Source: an uncultured Bacteroidales bacterium
GTDB lineage: Bacteria > Bacteroidota > Bacteroidia > Bacteroidales > Bacteroidaceae
DNA: 33,749 bases
Assembly (NCBI GenBank): GCA_902766625.1
Contig: CACXEH010000100.1
Span: 1 to 33,749 of the forward strand
Direction: 5' to 3'
Below the pieces are notes generated by a model. That model worked only from the letters and a program-made list of their open reading frames with translations. It did no database searches and was not told where the DNA came from. Shown one piece after another: positions 26,683-33,749 of this stretch. The position numbers were made by a program, and so were the translations under genes. Position 1 is the first letter of the stretch. The number at the start of each line of letters is the position of its first letter.

Positions 26683-26859
26683 ATGGCAACAATTAAAATT
26701 AAACAAGTAAAAAGCCGTATAGGTGCAAGCAAAGTTGAAACTAGAACACTTGATGCTCTCGGTTTGAAAAAGATGAATAAGGTTGTTGAACATGAGGACA
26801 ATCCTGCAATTCGAGGAATGGTGCGTAGAGTTCATCATTTGGTTCGTGTTGAAGAATAA
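26683..26859 (+). CDS. rpmD: 50S ribosomal protein uL30
   Basis: A 58-codon frame starting MATIKIKQVKSRIG and ending HHLVRVEE. IKQVKSRIGAS, the turn LGLKKMNKVV and the last strand HLVRV are the L30 hallmarks; size is normal for bacterial L30. It fits exactly between rpsE and rplO, with gaps of 5 and 17 nt. Confidence 0.98.
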   Translation: MATIKIKQVKSRIGASKVETRTLDALGLKKMNKVVEHEDNPAIRGMVRRVHHLVRVEE

Positions 26860-26876
26860 TAAAAACTATTGAAATC

Positions 26877-27323
26877 ATGAAATTAAATAATTTAAAACCC
26901 GCAGAAGGTTCTGTACATTCTCGTAGAAGATTAGGTCGTGGTCCTGGTTCTGGTTTGGGTGGTACTTCAACTCGCGGAACAAAAGGTGCTAAGGCCCGTT
27001 CTGGATATAAGAAAAAGGTTGGTTTTGAAGGTGGTCAGATGCCCTTGCAGAGACGCCTGCCGAAATCAGGATTTAAGAATATCAACAGAATTGAATATAA
27101 ACCGATTAATTTGACTGTAATCCAAACTCTTGTTGATGCTAAACAATTGACGAAGGTTACTGTAGCTGATTTAATCGCTGCTGGATATGTTTCCGATAAC
27201 CAATTGGTAAAAGTTTTGGCAAAAGGTACATTGACGGCTAAGGTCGATGTAGAAGCTAATGCTTTTTCAAAAACAGCAGAAGAGGCTATAACTAAATTAG
27301 GCGGTACTGCAACTAAATTGTAA
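26877..27323 (+). CDS. rplO: 50S ribosomal protein uL15
   Basis: A 148-residue L15, a late-assembly protein of the large subunit. MKLNNLKPAEGSVHSRRR, the Gly-rich basic arm RLGRGPGSGLGGTSTRGTKG and KVGFEGGQMPLQRRLPKSGF are diagnostic. secY starts 2 nt after the stop, so membrane-insertion machinery is coupled to ribosome synthesis. Confidence 0.99.
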   Translation: MKLNNLKPAEGSVHSRRRLGRGPGSGLGGTSTRGTKGAKARSGYKKKVGFEGGQMPLQRRLPKSGFKNINRIEYKPINLTVIQTLVDAKQLTKVTVADLIAAGYVSDNQLVKVLAKGTLTAKVDVEANAFSKTAEEAITKLGGTATKL

Positions 27324-27325
27324 CA

Positions 27326-28666
27326 ATGAAAAAACTCATTGAGACTTTAAAGAATATTTGGAGAATAGAAGACTTGAGGAAACGTCTTCTAATTACCCTT
27401 CTGTTTGTGGCTATATATAGGTTGGGCTCTTTTGTGGTTATTCCTGGTATCGATCCTGCTCAATTGACGAAGCTGCATGAACAAACTAGCACAGGTTTGA
27501 TGTCCTTGCTGAATATGTTCTCAGGAGGTGCATTCTCCAATGCTTCTATCTTTGCGTTAGGTATTATGCCATACATCTCTGCATCTATTGTGATGCAATT
27601 GCTTGCTGTGGCTGTACCGGCATTCCAGAAGATGCAGCGTGAAGGTGAGAGCGGTCGTCGTAAGATTAATCAATATACACGTTATTTGACAATAGCAATC
27701 TTGTTATTCCAAGCTCCTATGTATTTGATTAATCTTAGAGCACAAGCAGGTCCTGCTATTACTACGGCAATTCCTTGGAGTTGGTTCCTGATTAGCTGCA
27801 CGTTTATTTTGGCTGGTGGCGCCATGTTTATATTATGGTTAGGTGAGAGAATCACAGACAAAGGCGTTGGCAATGGTATATCAATTATCATTATGATTGG
27901 TATTATCGCCCGTCTGCCACAAGCATTAGGCCAGGAGTTCGTAACAGCATTGACTTCTCCGGGTGCAGGCGGTTTAGTGAAATTCCTAATAGAAATATTC
28001 GCTTTGCTGGCTGTAATTGCTATTGCCATAATATTGGTGAAAGCAACAAGAAGGATACCTGTACAATATGCCAAGAGAGTTATGGGTGGTCAGCAGGTTG
28101 GAGGTGCACGTCAGTATATACCTGTAAAATTGTTTGCAGCAAATGTGATGCCGATTATTTTTGCTCAGGCTATCATGTTCGTACCTCTTACTTTGGCAGG
28201 TTTCGCAGGACAAGAAAACCAGGGCTGGGTATTGCGTAGCTTTTTAAATCAAAATAGTTTGTTGTATAATGTTGTGTTTGTTCTTTTAATTGTTGCATTC
28301 ACATACTTCTATACAGCTATTACTTTGAATCCAGTTCAGATGTCAGAGGATATGAAGAGGAATAATGGCTTTATTCCAGGTGTTAAGCCGGGTAAGAAAA
28401 CTGCCGACTATCTGGATAGAATTATGTCTTTGATTACTCTTCCTGGTTCGTTGTTCATTGCATTGATAGCAATACTTCCAACGGTTGCTAATTTGTTCAA
28501 TGTGAATCAATCCTTTGCACAATTCTTCGGTGGAACATCCCTCTTGATTCTCGTCGGGGTTGTTTTGGATACATTACAGCAGATAGAGAGCTATCTCTTG
28601 GTACGTCATTACGATGGCTTGCTGAGTGCTGGTAGGACTCGTCATTCAGCTATGAACGCATATTAA
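27326..28666 (+). CDS. secY: protein translocase channel subunit SecY
   Basis: A 446-residue protein with ten membrane helices forming the Sec channel with SecE and SecG. The plug region and TM2 appear as GGAFSNASIFALGIMPYISA; cytoplasmic loops holding ribosome/SecA contacts include QMQREGESGRRKINQYTRY-like KMQREGESGRRKINQYTRY and RRIPVQYAKR. The C-terminus GLLSAGRTRHSAMNAY is shorter than in E. coli but normal for Bacteroidetes. No adk follows, unlike many other phyla. Confidence 0.98.
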   Translation: MKKLIETLKNIWRIEDLRKRLLITLLFVAIYRLGSFVVIPGIDPAQLTKLHEQTSTGLMSLLNMFSGGAFSNASIFALGIMPYISASIVMQLLAVAVPAFQKMQREGESGRRKINQYTRYLTIAILLFQAPMYLINLRAQAGPAITTAIPWSWFLISCTFILAGGAMFILWLGERITDKGVGNGISIIIMIGIIARLPQALGQEFVTALTSPGAGGLVKFLIEIFALLAVIAIAIILVKATRRIPVQYAKRVMGGQQVGGARQYIPVKLFAANVMPIIFAQAIMFVPLTLAGFAGQENQGWVLRSFLNQNSLLYNVVFVLLIVAFTYFYTAITLNPVQMSEDMKRNNGFIPGVKPGKKTADYLDRIMSLITLPGSLFIALIAILPTVANLFNVNQSFAQFFGGTSLLILVGVVLDTLQQIESYLLVRHYDGLLSAGRTRHSAMNAY

Positions 28667-28675
28667 GGTTTTGAT

Positions 28676-29470
28676 ATGGTATACTTGAAAACTGAAGAGG
28701 AAATTGAGTTGTTGAGACAAGCGAACCTTCTTGTAGGTAAAACGCTTGGCGAAATAGCTAAAATCATTAAGCCTGGTGTCACAACCAAGCAAATTAGTGA
28801 TTTAGCGGACACATTTATAAGGGACAATGGCGCTGTTCCTACCTTCAAAGGAGTGCCGAATCCTTATGGTGGTCCGTTCCCCTCTGCAGTTTGCTGTTCG
28901 GTAAACGAGCAGGTAGTTCATGGTATACCGAATGACCGCGTTTTAGAGGATGGAGATATAGTATCCGTAGATTGTGGCACATTACTCAACGGCTTTAATG
29001 GAGACTCATGCTACACGTTCTGTGTAGGTGAGGTTTCCGATGATGTCAAGGCATTGCTGAAAACGACAAAGGAGAGTTTGTATTTAGCAATACAGACTGC
29101 AGTTCCTGGTCATCGTTTAGGTGATATTGGCTATGCTGTTCAGAGTCATTGTGAGGCTCAAGGCTATGGCGTTGTTCGTGAGTTGGTAGGTCATGGAATT
29201 GGCCGCGAGATGCATGAAGAACCAATGGTGCCTAATTATGGAAGACGTGGCAATGGCATGAAGATAGTCAATGGATTATGTATTGCCATTGAACCTATGA
29301 TAACAATGGGTAAGCATGATGTATATATAGATAACGACGGGTGGACTGTCATCACTAAGGATGGTAAGCCCGCTGCACATTTCGAACATACTATTGCTAT
29401 CCACAATGGAGCTCCGGATATTTTATCCTCATTCGAAGAGGTTGAAGCAATTGAAGAAAAATTGTATTAA
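28676..29470 (+). CDS. map: methionine aminopeptidase, type I
   Basis: A 264-residue enzyme removing the initiator Met from new proteins. All five metal ligands are in place: D99, D110, H173, E206 and E237, with H82 and H180 as substrate-contact histidines. FNGDSCYTFCVG and GHGIGREMHEEP are the signature blocks. Lying between secY and infA is the common arrangement in the spc region. The short C-terminal EEVEAIEEKLY tail is acidic. Confidence 0.98.
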   Translation: MVYLKTEEEIELLRQANLLVGKTLGEIAKIIKPGVTTKQISDLADTFIRDNGAVPTFKGVPNPYGGPFPSAVCCSVNEQVVHGIPNDRVLEDGDIVSVDCGTLLNGFNGDSCYTFCVGEVSDDVKALLKTTKESLYLAIQTAVPGHRLGDIGYAVQSHCEAQGYGVVRELVGHGIGREMHEEPMVPNYGRRGNGMKIVNGLCIAIEPMITMGKHDVYIDNDGWTVITKDGKPAAHFEHTIAIHNGAPDILSSFEEVEAIEEKLY

Positions 29471-29473
29471 TAT

Positions 29474-29692
29474 ATGTCCAAACAACTGGTTATAGAACAA
29501 GATGGCGTAATCATGGAAGCCCTTTCCAATGCTATGTTTCGTGTAGAGTTGGAGAATGGTCATGTAATTACATGTCATTTATCTGGTAAGATGCGATTGC
29601 ATTACATTCGCATTCTGCCAGGAGATAAAGTAAAGGTTGAGATGAGTCCGTACGATTTGTCTAAAGGAAGAATTGTTTTTAGATATAAATAA
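29474..29692 (+). CDS. infA: translation initiation factor IF-1
   Basis: A 72-residue OB-fold protein that occupies the 30S A site during initiation. [38 protein letters not shown] and [20 protein letters not shown] are diagnostic. Start 3 nt after map. Confidence 0.98.
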   Translation: MSKQLVIEQDGVIMEALSNAMFRVELENGHVITCHLSGKMRLHYIRILPGDKVKVEMSPYDLSKGRIVFRYK

Positions 29693-29703
29693 TAATTTTA
29701 GAT

Positions 29704-29820
29704 ATGAAAACTAAAGTATCAATCAAGAAACGCACCCCGGATTGTAAGATTGTACGTCGCAAGGGACGTTTGTTCGTAATTAACAAGAAGAACCCTAAGT
29801 TTAAGTTACGTCAGGGTTAA
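29704..29820 (+). CDS. rpmJ: 50S ribosomal protein bL36, zinc-free form
   Basis: A 38-codon frame starting [20 protein letters not shown] and ending KFKLRQG, matching L36 in size and ends. Of the CxxC...C...H zinc ligands of E. coli L36 only one Cys (C14) remains; positions 11 and 27 are Thr and Asn, so zinc binding is lost, as in many Bacteroidetes. It lies between infA (11 nt) and rpsM (27 nt). Confidence 0.97.
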   Translation: MKTKVSIKKRTPDCKIVRRKGRLFVINKKNPKFKLRQG

Positions 29821-29847
29821 TCAACAAGAAATAAAATATAATAATAT

Positions 29848-30228
29848 ATGGCAATAAGAATTGTTGGTGTAGATTTACCTCAAAATAAGAGAGGTGAGAT
29901 TGCGTTAACCTATATTTTCGGTATAGGTCGCAGCAGTGCTGCTAAAATTCTGGATACAGCCGGAATAGATCGTAGCATAAAAGTAAAAGATTGGACAGAT
30001 GATCAGACGGCAAAGATCCGTGAGATTATCGGTAGTAATTTCAAAGTGGAAGGTGATCTTCGTTCTGAGATTCAGATGAACATCAAACGACTGATGGATA
30101 TCGGTTGCTATCGCGGTGTTCGTCATCGTATTGGCCTGCCGGTACGCGGGCAAAGCACCAAAAATAATGCTCGTACTCGTAAGGGCAAGAAGAAGACTGT
30201 TGCTAATAAGAAAAAAGCTACTAAATAA
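29848..30228 (+). CDS. rpsM: 30S ribosomal protein uS13
   Basis: A 126-residue S13 of the 30S head, bridging to the large subunit. [31 protein letters not shown], and the C-terminal [20 protein letters not shown] are typical. The tail is Lys-rich and ends KKKATK. Confidence 0.99.
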   Translation: MAIRIVGVDLPQNKRGEIALTYIFGIGRSSAAKILDTAGIDRSIKVKDWTDDQTAKIREIIGSNFKVEGDLRSEIQMNIKRLMDIGCYRGVRHRIGLPVRGQSTKNNARTRKGKKKTVANKKKATK

Positions 30229-30237
30229 CAGATAATT

Positions 30238-30627
30238 ATGGCAAAGAAGACTGTTTCAGCAAAGAAAAGAGTAGTAAAGGTGGGTGCTGCAGGACAATTA
30301 CATGTCCACAGTTCCTTCAATAACGTTATTGTCGCATTGACAAATGACGATGGTGAAATGATATCTTGGTCCTCTGCTGGCAAGATGGGTTTTAGAGGTT
30401 CAAAGAAGAACACACCATATGCCGCTCAGATGGCCGCTGAGGATTGTGCTAAGGTAGCTTATGATTTAGGTCTCCGCAAAGTTAAGGCTTTCGTTAAAGG
30501 TCCAGGTAATGGTCGTGAGTCTGCTATTCGTGCGGTCTATGGTGCAGGCATTGAAGTGACAGAGATTATTGACGTTACCCCATTACCGCATAATGGTTGC
30601 CGTCCTCCAAAGAGAAGAAGAGTTTAA
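30238..30627 (+). CDS. rpsK: 30S ribosomal protein uS11
   Basis: A 129-residue S11 of the platform. [38 protein letters not shown] and the C-terminal [18 protein letters not shown] are diagnostic. It is followed 28 nt later by rpsD. Confidence 0.99.
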   Translation: MAKKTVSAKKRVVKVGAAGQLHVHSSFNNVIVALTNDDGEMISWSSAGKMGFRGSKKNTPYAAQMAAEDCAKVAYDLGLRKVKAFVKGPGNGRESAIRAVYGAGIEVTEIIDVTPLPHNGCRPPKRRRV

Positions 30628-30655
30628 TTTTATTAATCTGTAATTTGTTATTATA

Positions 30656-31261
30656 ATGGCAAGATATATAGGACCAAAATCACGTATCGCACGTAGATTC
30701 GGAGAGCCCATTTTTGGACCAGATAAAGTGTTAAGTAATCGAAACTTTCCTCCAGGTCAGCATGGCAACACACGTCGCAGAAAAACTTCTGAATATGGTA
30801 CCATGCTCGCTGAAAAGCAGAAAGCAAAGTATACTTATGGCGTTTTGGAGAGACAGTTCCGCAATTTGTTTGAGAAGGCAGCTCGTTCTAACGCCGTAAC
30901 AGGTGAAGCATTATTGCAGGAGTTGGAATGCCGTTTGGACAATGTTGTATATCGTTTAGGTATCGCACCGACACGTGCTGCTGCACGTCAGTTGGTCAGC
31001 CATCGTCATATCACGGTTGATGGTAAGATTGTCAATATCGCTTCTTATTCAGTTGCACCTGGTCAGATTGTTGCTGTAAGAGAGAAGTCTAAATCTCTTG
31101 AGGTTATAGAAAATGCTCTCGCTGGTTTCAACCACAGCAAATATCCTTGGATGGAGTGGGATGATAATGCTAAGGCTGGCAAATTCCTCCACAAACCAGA
31201 GCGCGCAGATATTCCTGAGAACATCAACGAGCAGTTGATTGTCGAATTGTATTCAAAATAA
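30656..31261 (+). CDS. rpsD: 30S ribosomal protein uS4, zinc-free form
   Basis: A 201-residue S4, a primary 16S rRNA binder. [36 protein letters not shown] and the S4 domain [20 protein letters not shown] with [11 protein letters not shown] are clear. The N-terminus lacks the Cys residues of the zinc-binding S4 type. S4 represses the alpha operon in E. coli; I see no pseudoknot leader equivalent that I can support here. Confidence 0.99.
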   Translation: MARYIGPKSRIARRFGEPIFGPDKVLSNRNFPPGQHGNTRRRKTSEYGTMLAEKQKAKYTYGVLERQFRNLFEKAARSNAVTGEALLQELECRLDNVVYRLGIAPTRAAARQLVSHRHITVDGKIVNIASYSVAPGQIVAVREKSKSLEVIENALAGFNHSKYPWMEWDDNAKAGKFLHKPERADIPENINEQLIVELYSK

Positions 31262-31272
31262 AAAATTAAATA

Positions 31273-32265
31273 ATGGCGATATTAGCATTTCAAAAACCAG
31301 ACAAAGTAATAATGTTGGAAGCGTCCCCGACCCACGGAACTTTCGAATTCCGTCCGTTGGAGCCAGGCTTTGGTACAACAGTGGGCAATGCGTTGCGTCG
31401 TATCCTGCTGTCTTCTTTGGAAGGCTTTGCCATCAATACCATTCGTATAAGTGGTGTTGAACATGAGTTTTCCACTGTACCTGGCGTGCGCGAGGATGTA
31501 ACCAATATTATTCTTAACTTGAAGCAGGTACGCTTCAAGCAATTGATTAATGAATACAACACCGCAAAGGTTAACCTCACTATTGAGAATACCACCGAGT
31601 TCATGGCAGGTGACATCAATAAAGGCTTGACCGGCTTTGAAGTGTTAAATCCAGACTTGGTAATTTGCCATCTTGATCCTAAGGCTAAAATGCAGATTGA
31701 ATTGACGGTCAATAAAGGACGTGGCTATGTTGTTTCTGATGAGAATCGTGAGTTTTGCACGGAAATCAATACATTACCAATAGACTCTATCTATACGCCA
31801 ATTCGTAACGTCAAATATTCTGTTGATGATTACCGCGTTGAGCAGAAGACGGACTACGAACGTCTGACGATCGAAGTCACTACAGATGGATCCATTCATC
31901 CAAAGGATGCATTGAAAGAGGCTGCTCGTATTTTGATTTATCATTTCAGTCTATTCTCTGACGACAAGATGACGCTGGAGAACTCCGCTGATGATGAGAA
32001 TTCAATTGACGAAGTTGACTTGAGAATGCGCAAGCTGTTGAAGTCTAAGCTTACGGAAATGAAGCTTTCCGTTCGTGCCCTCAATTGCTTGGCTGCTGCC
32101 AATGTGGATACTCTCGGTGATTTAGTGCAGTACAACAAAAATGACCTTCTGACGTTCCGTAATTTTGGAAAGAAATCGCTTTCAGAATTAGAGAATTTAC
32201 TTACTAGTTTGAATCTCTCTTTCGGAATGGATATCAGCAGGTATAAACTTGATAAAGAAGAATAA
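31273..32265 (+). CDS. rpoA: DNA-directed RNA polymerase subunit alpha
   Basis: A 330-residue alpha subunit. The N-terminal domain has [20 protein letters not shown] and [10 protein letters not shown] for dimerisation and beta/beta-prime binding; the C-terminal domain (about 255-320) carries the HhH-like region [20 protein letters not shown] and [13 protein letters not shown], used for UP-element and activator contacts. Length is standard. It lies 11 nt after rpsD and 3 nt before rplQ. Confidence 0.99.
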   Translation: MAILAFQKPDKVIMLEASPTHGTFEFRPLEPGFGTTVGNALRRILLSSLEGFAINTIRISGVEHEFSTVPGVREDVTNIILNLKQVRFKQLINEYNTAKVNLTIENTTEFMAGDINKGLTGFEVLNPDLVICHLDPKAKMQIELTVNKGRGYVVSDENREFCTEINTLPIDSIYTPIRNVKYSVDDYRVEQKTDYERLTIEVTTDGSIHPKDALKEAARILIYHFSLFSDDKMTLENSADDENSIDEVDLRMRKLLKSKLTEMKLSVRALNCLAAANVDTLGDLVQYNKNDLLTFRNFGKKSLSELENLLTSLNLSFGMDISRYKLDKEE

Positions 32266-32268
32266 ACA

Positions 32269-32829
32269 ATGAGACATAACAAAAAATTCAATCATCTTTC
32301 ACGTACATCTTCTCATAGAGCGTCTATGCTCGCCAATATGTCGATTTCGCTTATTAAACATAAGAGAATTATCACAACTGTGGCTAAGGCAAAAGCTTTG
32401 AGAAAGTATGTTGAGCCATTGATTACAAAGTCAAAAGACGACACCACTCACTCCCGTCGTGTTGTCTTCAGCTACTTGCAGGACAAGTATGCTATACAGG
32501 AGTTGTTCGGCGTTATTTCAGCTAAGATTGCTGATCGTCCGGGTGGTTATACAAGAATCATTAAACTGGGTTCTCGTACCGATGACGGTGCAGATATGTG
32601 CTTTATTGAGTTGGTGGACTTCGATGAGAACATGCTCAAGTCAACTAAGAAAAAAGCTCGTACACGCCGTGGCGGCAAGAAAGCTGCTCCTAAAGCAGAA
32701 GAGGCTGCTCCGGTTGTAGAAGAGGCTCAGGCAGAGGAAGCTAAAGTTGAAGAAGCCCCCGCAGAGGAGGCTACTCCAGAAACTTCGGTGGAGGAAACCC
32801 CTGCAGAAGAAGCTCCTAAGGCAGAATAA
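32269..32829 (+). CDS. rplQ: 50S ribosomal protein bL17 with acidic Ala/Glu-rich extension
   Basis: Residues 1-120 are a complete L17 ([66 protein letters not shown]), found near the tunnel exit. Residues about 126-140 are a Lys/Arg-rich linker, and about 141-186 an acidic tail built of Ala, Glu, Pro and Val with irregular EEA/AEEA repeats. Standard L17 is about 115-130 residues, so the tail is an addition. It is the last gene of the operon; a strong terminator follows 24 nt later. Confidence 0.97.
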   Translation: MRHNKKFNHLSRTSSHRASMLANMSISLIKHKRIITTVAKAKALRKYVEPLITKSKDDTTHSRRVVFSYLQDKYAIQELFGVISAKIADRPGGYTRIIKLGSRTDDGADMCFIELVDFDENMLKSTKKKARTRRGGKKAAPKAEEAAPVVEEAQAEEAKVEEAPAEEATPETSVEETPAEEAPKAE

Positions 32830-32853
32830 TGAAAACAGTTGATTACTAACAAT

Positions 32854-32890
32854 AAAGGGGCGTGAGGTTTTATCTTACGCCCTTTTTTAT
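32854..32890 (+). terminator. intrinsic terminator of the ribosomal operon
   Basis: GGGCGTGAG (32858-32866) pairs with CTTACGCCC (32874-32882), one G-T pair, loop of 7; flanking A and T runs lengthen the stem and a T-rich stretch follows. It ends just before the VanZ-like ATG. Confidence 0.93.
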
Positions 32891-32900
32891 TTTTTTCGCT

Positions 32901-33287
32901 ATGAAGGTTCTCCGTTTTTTCCCGCTCACATCATTTTGTGTCGCCTTGATTTTCTACCTCTGTTTCTTTACGCCGCCTCAGACTCGTTTGGACGATGTGG
33001 ATGATATTGACAAACTGTTTCATTTCCTGATGTATTTCGGCACTTTGTCACTTTTCTGGTGGGAATATTGGCGTTATACCCGTAAGCATTTGTCGTGGAG
33101 CGCGATGAAGTGCTTCCTGATAGCGATACTTTGCCCCGTTTTGATGAGTGGCATTATAGAAATAATGCAGGAATATTGCACTGACGGACGCCGCAGCGGT
33201 GATTGGGCAGACTTTCTTGCTAATAGTGCAGGCGTTTTGACAGCATGGTTTGTAGGCAGAAGTCTTTTTAAAAAACTTATGAAATAG
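32901..33287 (+). CDS. VanZ-like family membrane protein
   Basis: A 128-residue protein with four hydrophobic segments and VanZ-like blocks DKLFHFLMYFGTLSLFW (about 40-56) and EIMQEY...GRRSGDWADFLANSAGV. VanZ of enterococci gives low teicoplanin resistance; members outside that cluster have no settled function. I start at the ATG 32901; an in-frame GTG at 32862 lies inside the operon terminator hairpin and cannot be right if the terminator works. No -7 box was found upstream, so expression may come from read-through of the ribosomal operon. Confidence 0.85.
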   Translation: MKVLRFFPLTSFCVALIFYLCFFTPPQTRLDDVDDIDKLFHFLMYFGTLSLFWWEYWRYTRKHLSWSAMKCFLIAILCPVLMSGIIEIMQEYCTDGRRSGDWADFLANSAGVLTAWFVGRSLFKKLMK

Positions 33288-33314
33288 CGTTGTTTTTACG
33301 TGTCGGTTAATGTA

Positions 33315-33346
33315 CCAAATGCTTCATGTATTTGGCATTATTTTTT
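33315..33346 (+). terminator. probable terminator after the VanZ-like gene
   Basis: CCAAAT (33315-33320) pairs with ATTTGG (33330-33335) around a 9-nt loop, followed by CATTA and six T. The stem is short, so the call is moderate. It lies between two convergent genes. Confidence 0.5.
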
Positions 33347-33404
33347 CAGATTACGCTAAATCTTGGAGTGATGGTACTTTAATGATTTGACCGCATAAAA
33401 ACCG

Positions 33405-33749
33405 TCATGATCTTGCCTGTGTCTCTAACTGAAAAGTATCTGAAGTGTATATATATTCGCCTTTGACAAACCCTAATGTAAAATTAGCTATGCCTGTTTT
33501 CAGATTGGGCTTGCCATAGACTTCAGCAGTATATTTTACTCCCTTGCCGGGAGCCAGAGAGGCGATGATTGCTGTTGGAGAAATCAAGATACGCTTGTTG
33601 TCTGTGACACCGATGACAGGAGTAATGTTGTAGAGTGTCTTGGGACCGTTGTTCTTGACCTCAAACTGTATTTTACCATGTTCGCCGGCATCAATAATGT
33701 GGTTGTTGTTCCGGTCAATAAATCGCAGATTTTCTACGCTCAGGTTGTC
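33405..33749 (-). CDS. C-terminal part of an unrecognised, probably exported protein (runs off the right edge)
   Basis: An open minus-strand frame enters from base 33749 and ends in TGA at 33405, giving 114 residues of a longer protein. The visible part looks all-beta, like CARDB/Ig-type domains: SVENLRFIDRNNNHIIDAGE, then GKIQFEVKNNGPKTLYNI, SLAPGKGVKYTAEVYG and a final strand. Residues 12-23 of the fragment (DRNNNHIIDAGE) have the spacing of an EF-hand calcium loop (acidic or Asn at 1, 3, 5, 9, Glu at 12). The start, any signal peptide and upstream domains are outside the window, so no function is assigned. Confidence 0.75.
   Translation of the reverse strand, partial: DNLSVENLRFIDRNNNHIIDAGEHGKIQFEVKNNGPKTLYNITPVIGVTDNKRILISPTAIIASLAPGKGVKYTAEVYGKPNLKTGIANFTLGFVKGEYIYTSDTFQLETQARS

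Noticed and set aside
32862..32900. Upstream GTG start for the VanZ-like gene
   Set aside because: It lies within the stem-loop of the ribosomal operon terminator; the ATG at 32901 gives a typical VanZ-like N-terminus.
1..33749. CRISPR array, insertion sequence, phage, toxin-antitoxin or defence cluster
   Set aside because: No regularly spaced repeats beyond the two-copy edge repeat, no transposase, integrase or recognisable defence genes; gene content is core housekeeping and envelope functions.

Overview
The window looks like a core chromosomal segment of a Bacteroidales bacterium, most likely Prevotella-like (Prevotellaceae); I cannot fix the genus. Pointers are the moderate-to-low GC, the near absence of Shine-Dalgarno sequences, several upstream elements of the Bacteroidetes -7 type TAnnTTTG, Bacteroidetes-type OmpA, DUF3467 and outer-membrane barrel proteins, and zinc-free uS14 and bL36.

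Left part (1-6123, minus strand). A compact gene string is transcribed leftwards: gltX (Glu-tRNA synthetase), waaA (Kdo transferase), a MarC-family membrane protein, an 88-aa unrecognised membrane protein, an acyltransferase-3 membrane protein and an M16 zinc peptidase. Gaps are -1 to about 20 nt, so this is probably one operon with at least one internal promoter. The extreme left edge carries a 32-bp tandem repeat with an operator-like dyad in each copy.

Middle (6303-14530, plus strand). A 7TM-HD phosphodiesterase (PgpH type, c-di-AMP turnover) is divergent from gltX. A roughly 690-nt stretch follows; it holds a large imperfect palindrome and, on the minus strand, a possible 47-aa single-pass membrane protein. 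Then come a DEAD-box RNA helicase with a DbpA-like RNA-binding domain, overlapped by 4 nt by an outer-membrane beta-barrel gene, an OmpA-family porin with its own promoter and terminator, and a DUF3467-malY pair ending in a strong terminator.

Right part (14773-32890, plus strand). A fused str-S10-spc-alpha ribosomal super-operon runs rpsL-rpsG-fusA-rpsJ-rplC-rplD-rplW-rplB-rpsS-rplV-rpsC-rplP-rpmC-rpsQ-rplN-rplX-rplE-rpsN-rpsH-rplF-rplR-rpsE-rpmD-rplO-secY-map-infA-rpmJ-rpsM-rpsK-rpsD-rpoA-rplQ. It starts from a textbook Bacteroidetes promoter and ends in a clear intrinsic terminator. There is no tuf after fusA and no adk between secY and map. rpmD (58 aa) and rpmJ (38 aa) are intact. A VanZ-like membrane protein follows, and the 3' end of a leftward gene for an unrecognised, probably exported protein enters from the right edge.

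No mobile element, CRISPR array, rRNA, tRNA or defence system was seen. I found no clearly new multi-gene system. The items most worth a second look are small: the 47-aa ORF, the palindrome downstream of pgpH, the edge tandem repeat, dyads sitting on -7 boxes, structured gaps in the ribosomal operon, and the acidic Ala/Glu tail on bL17.
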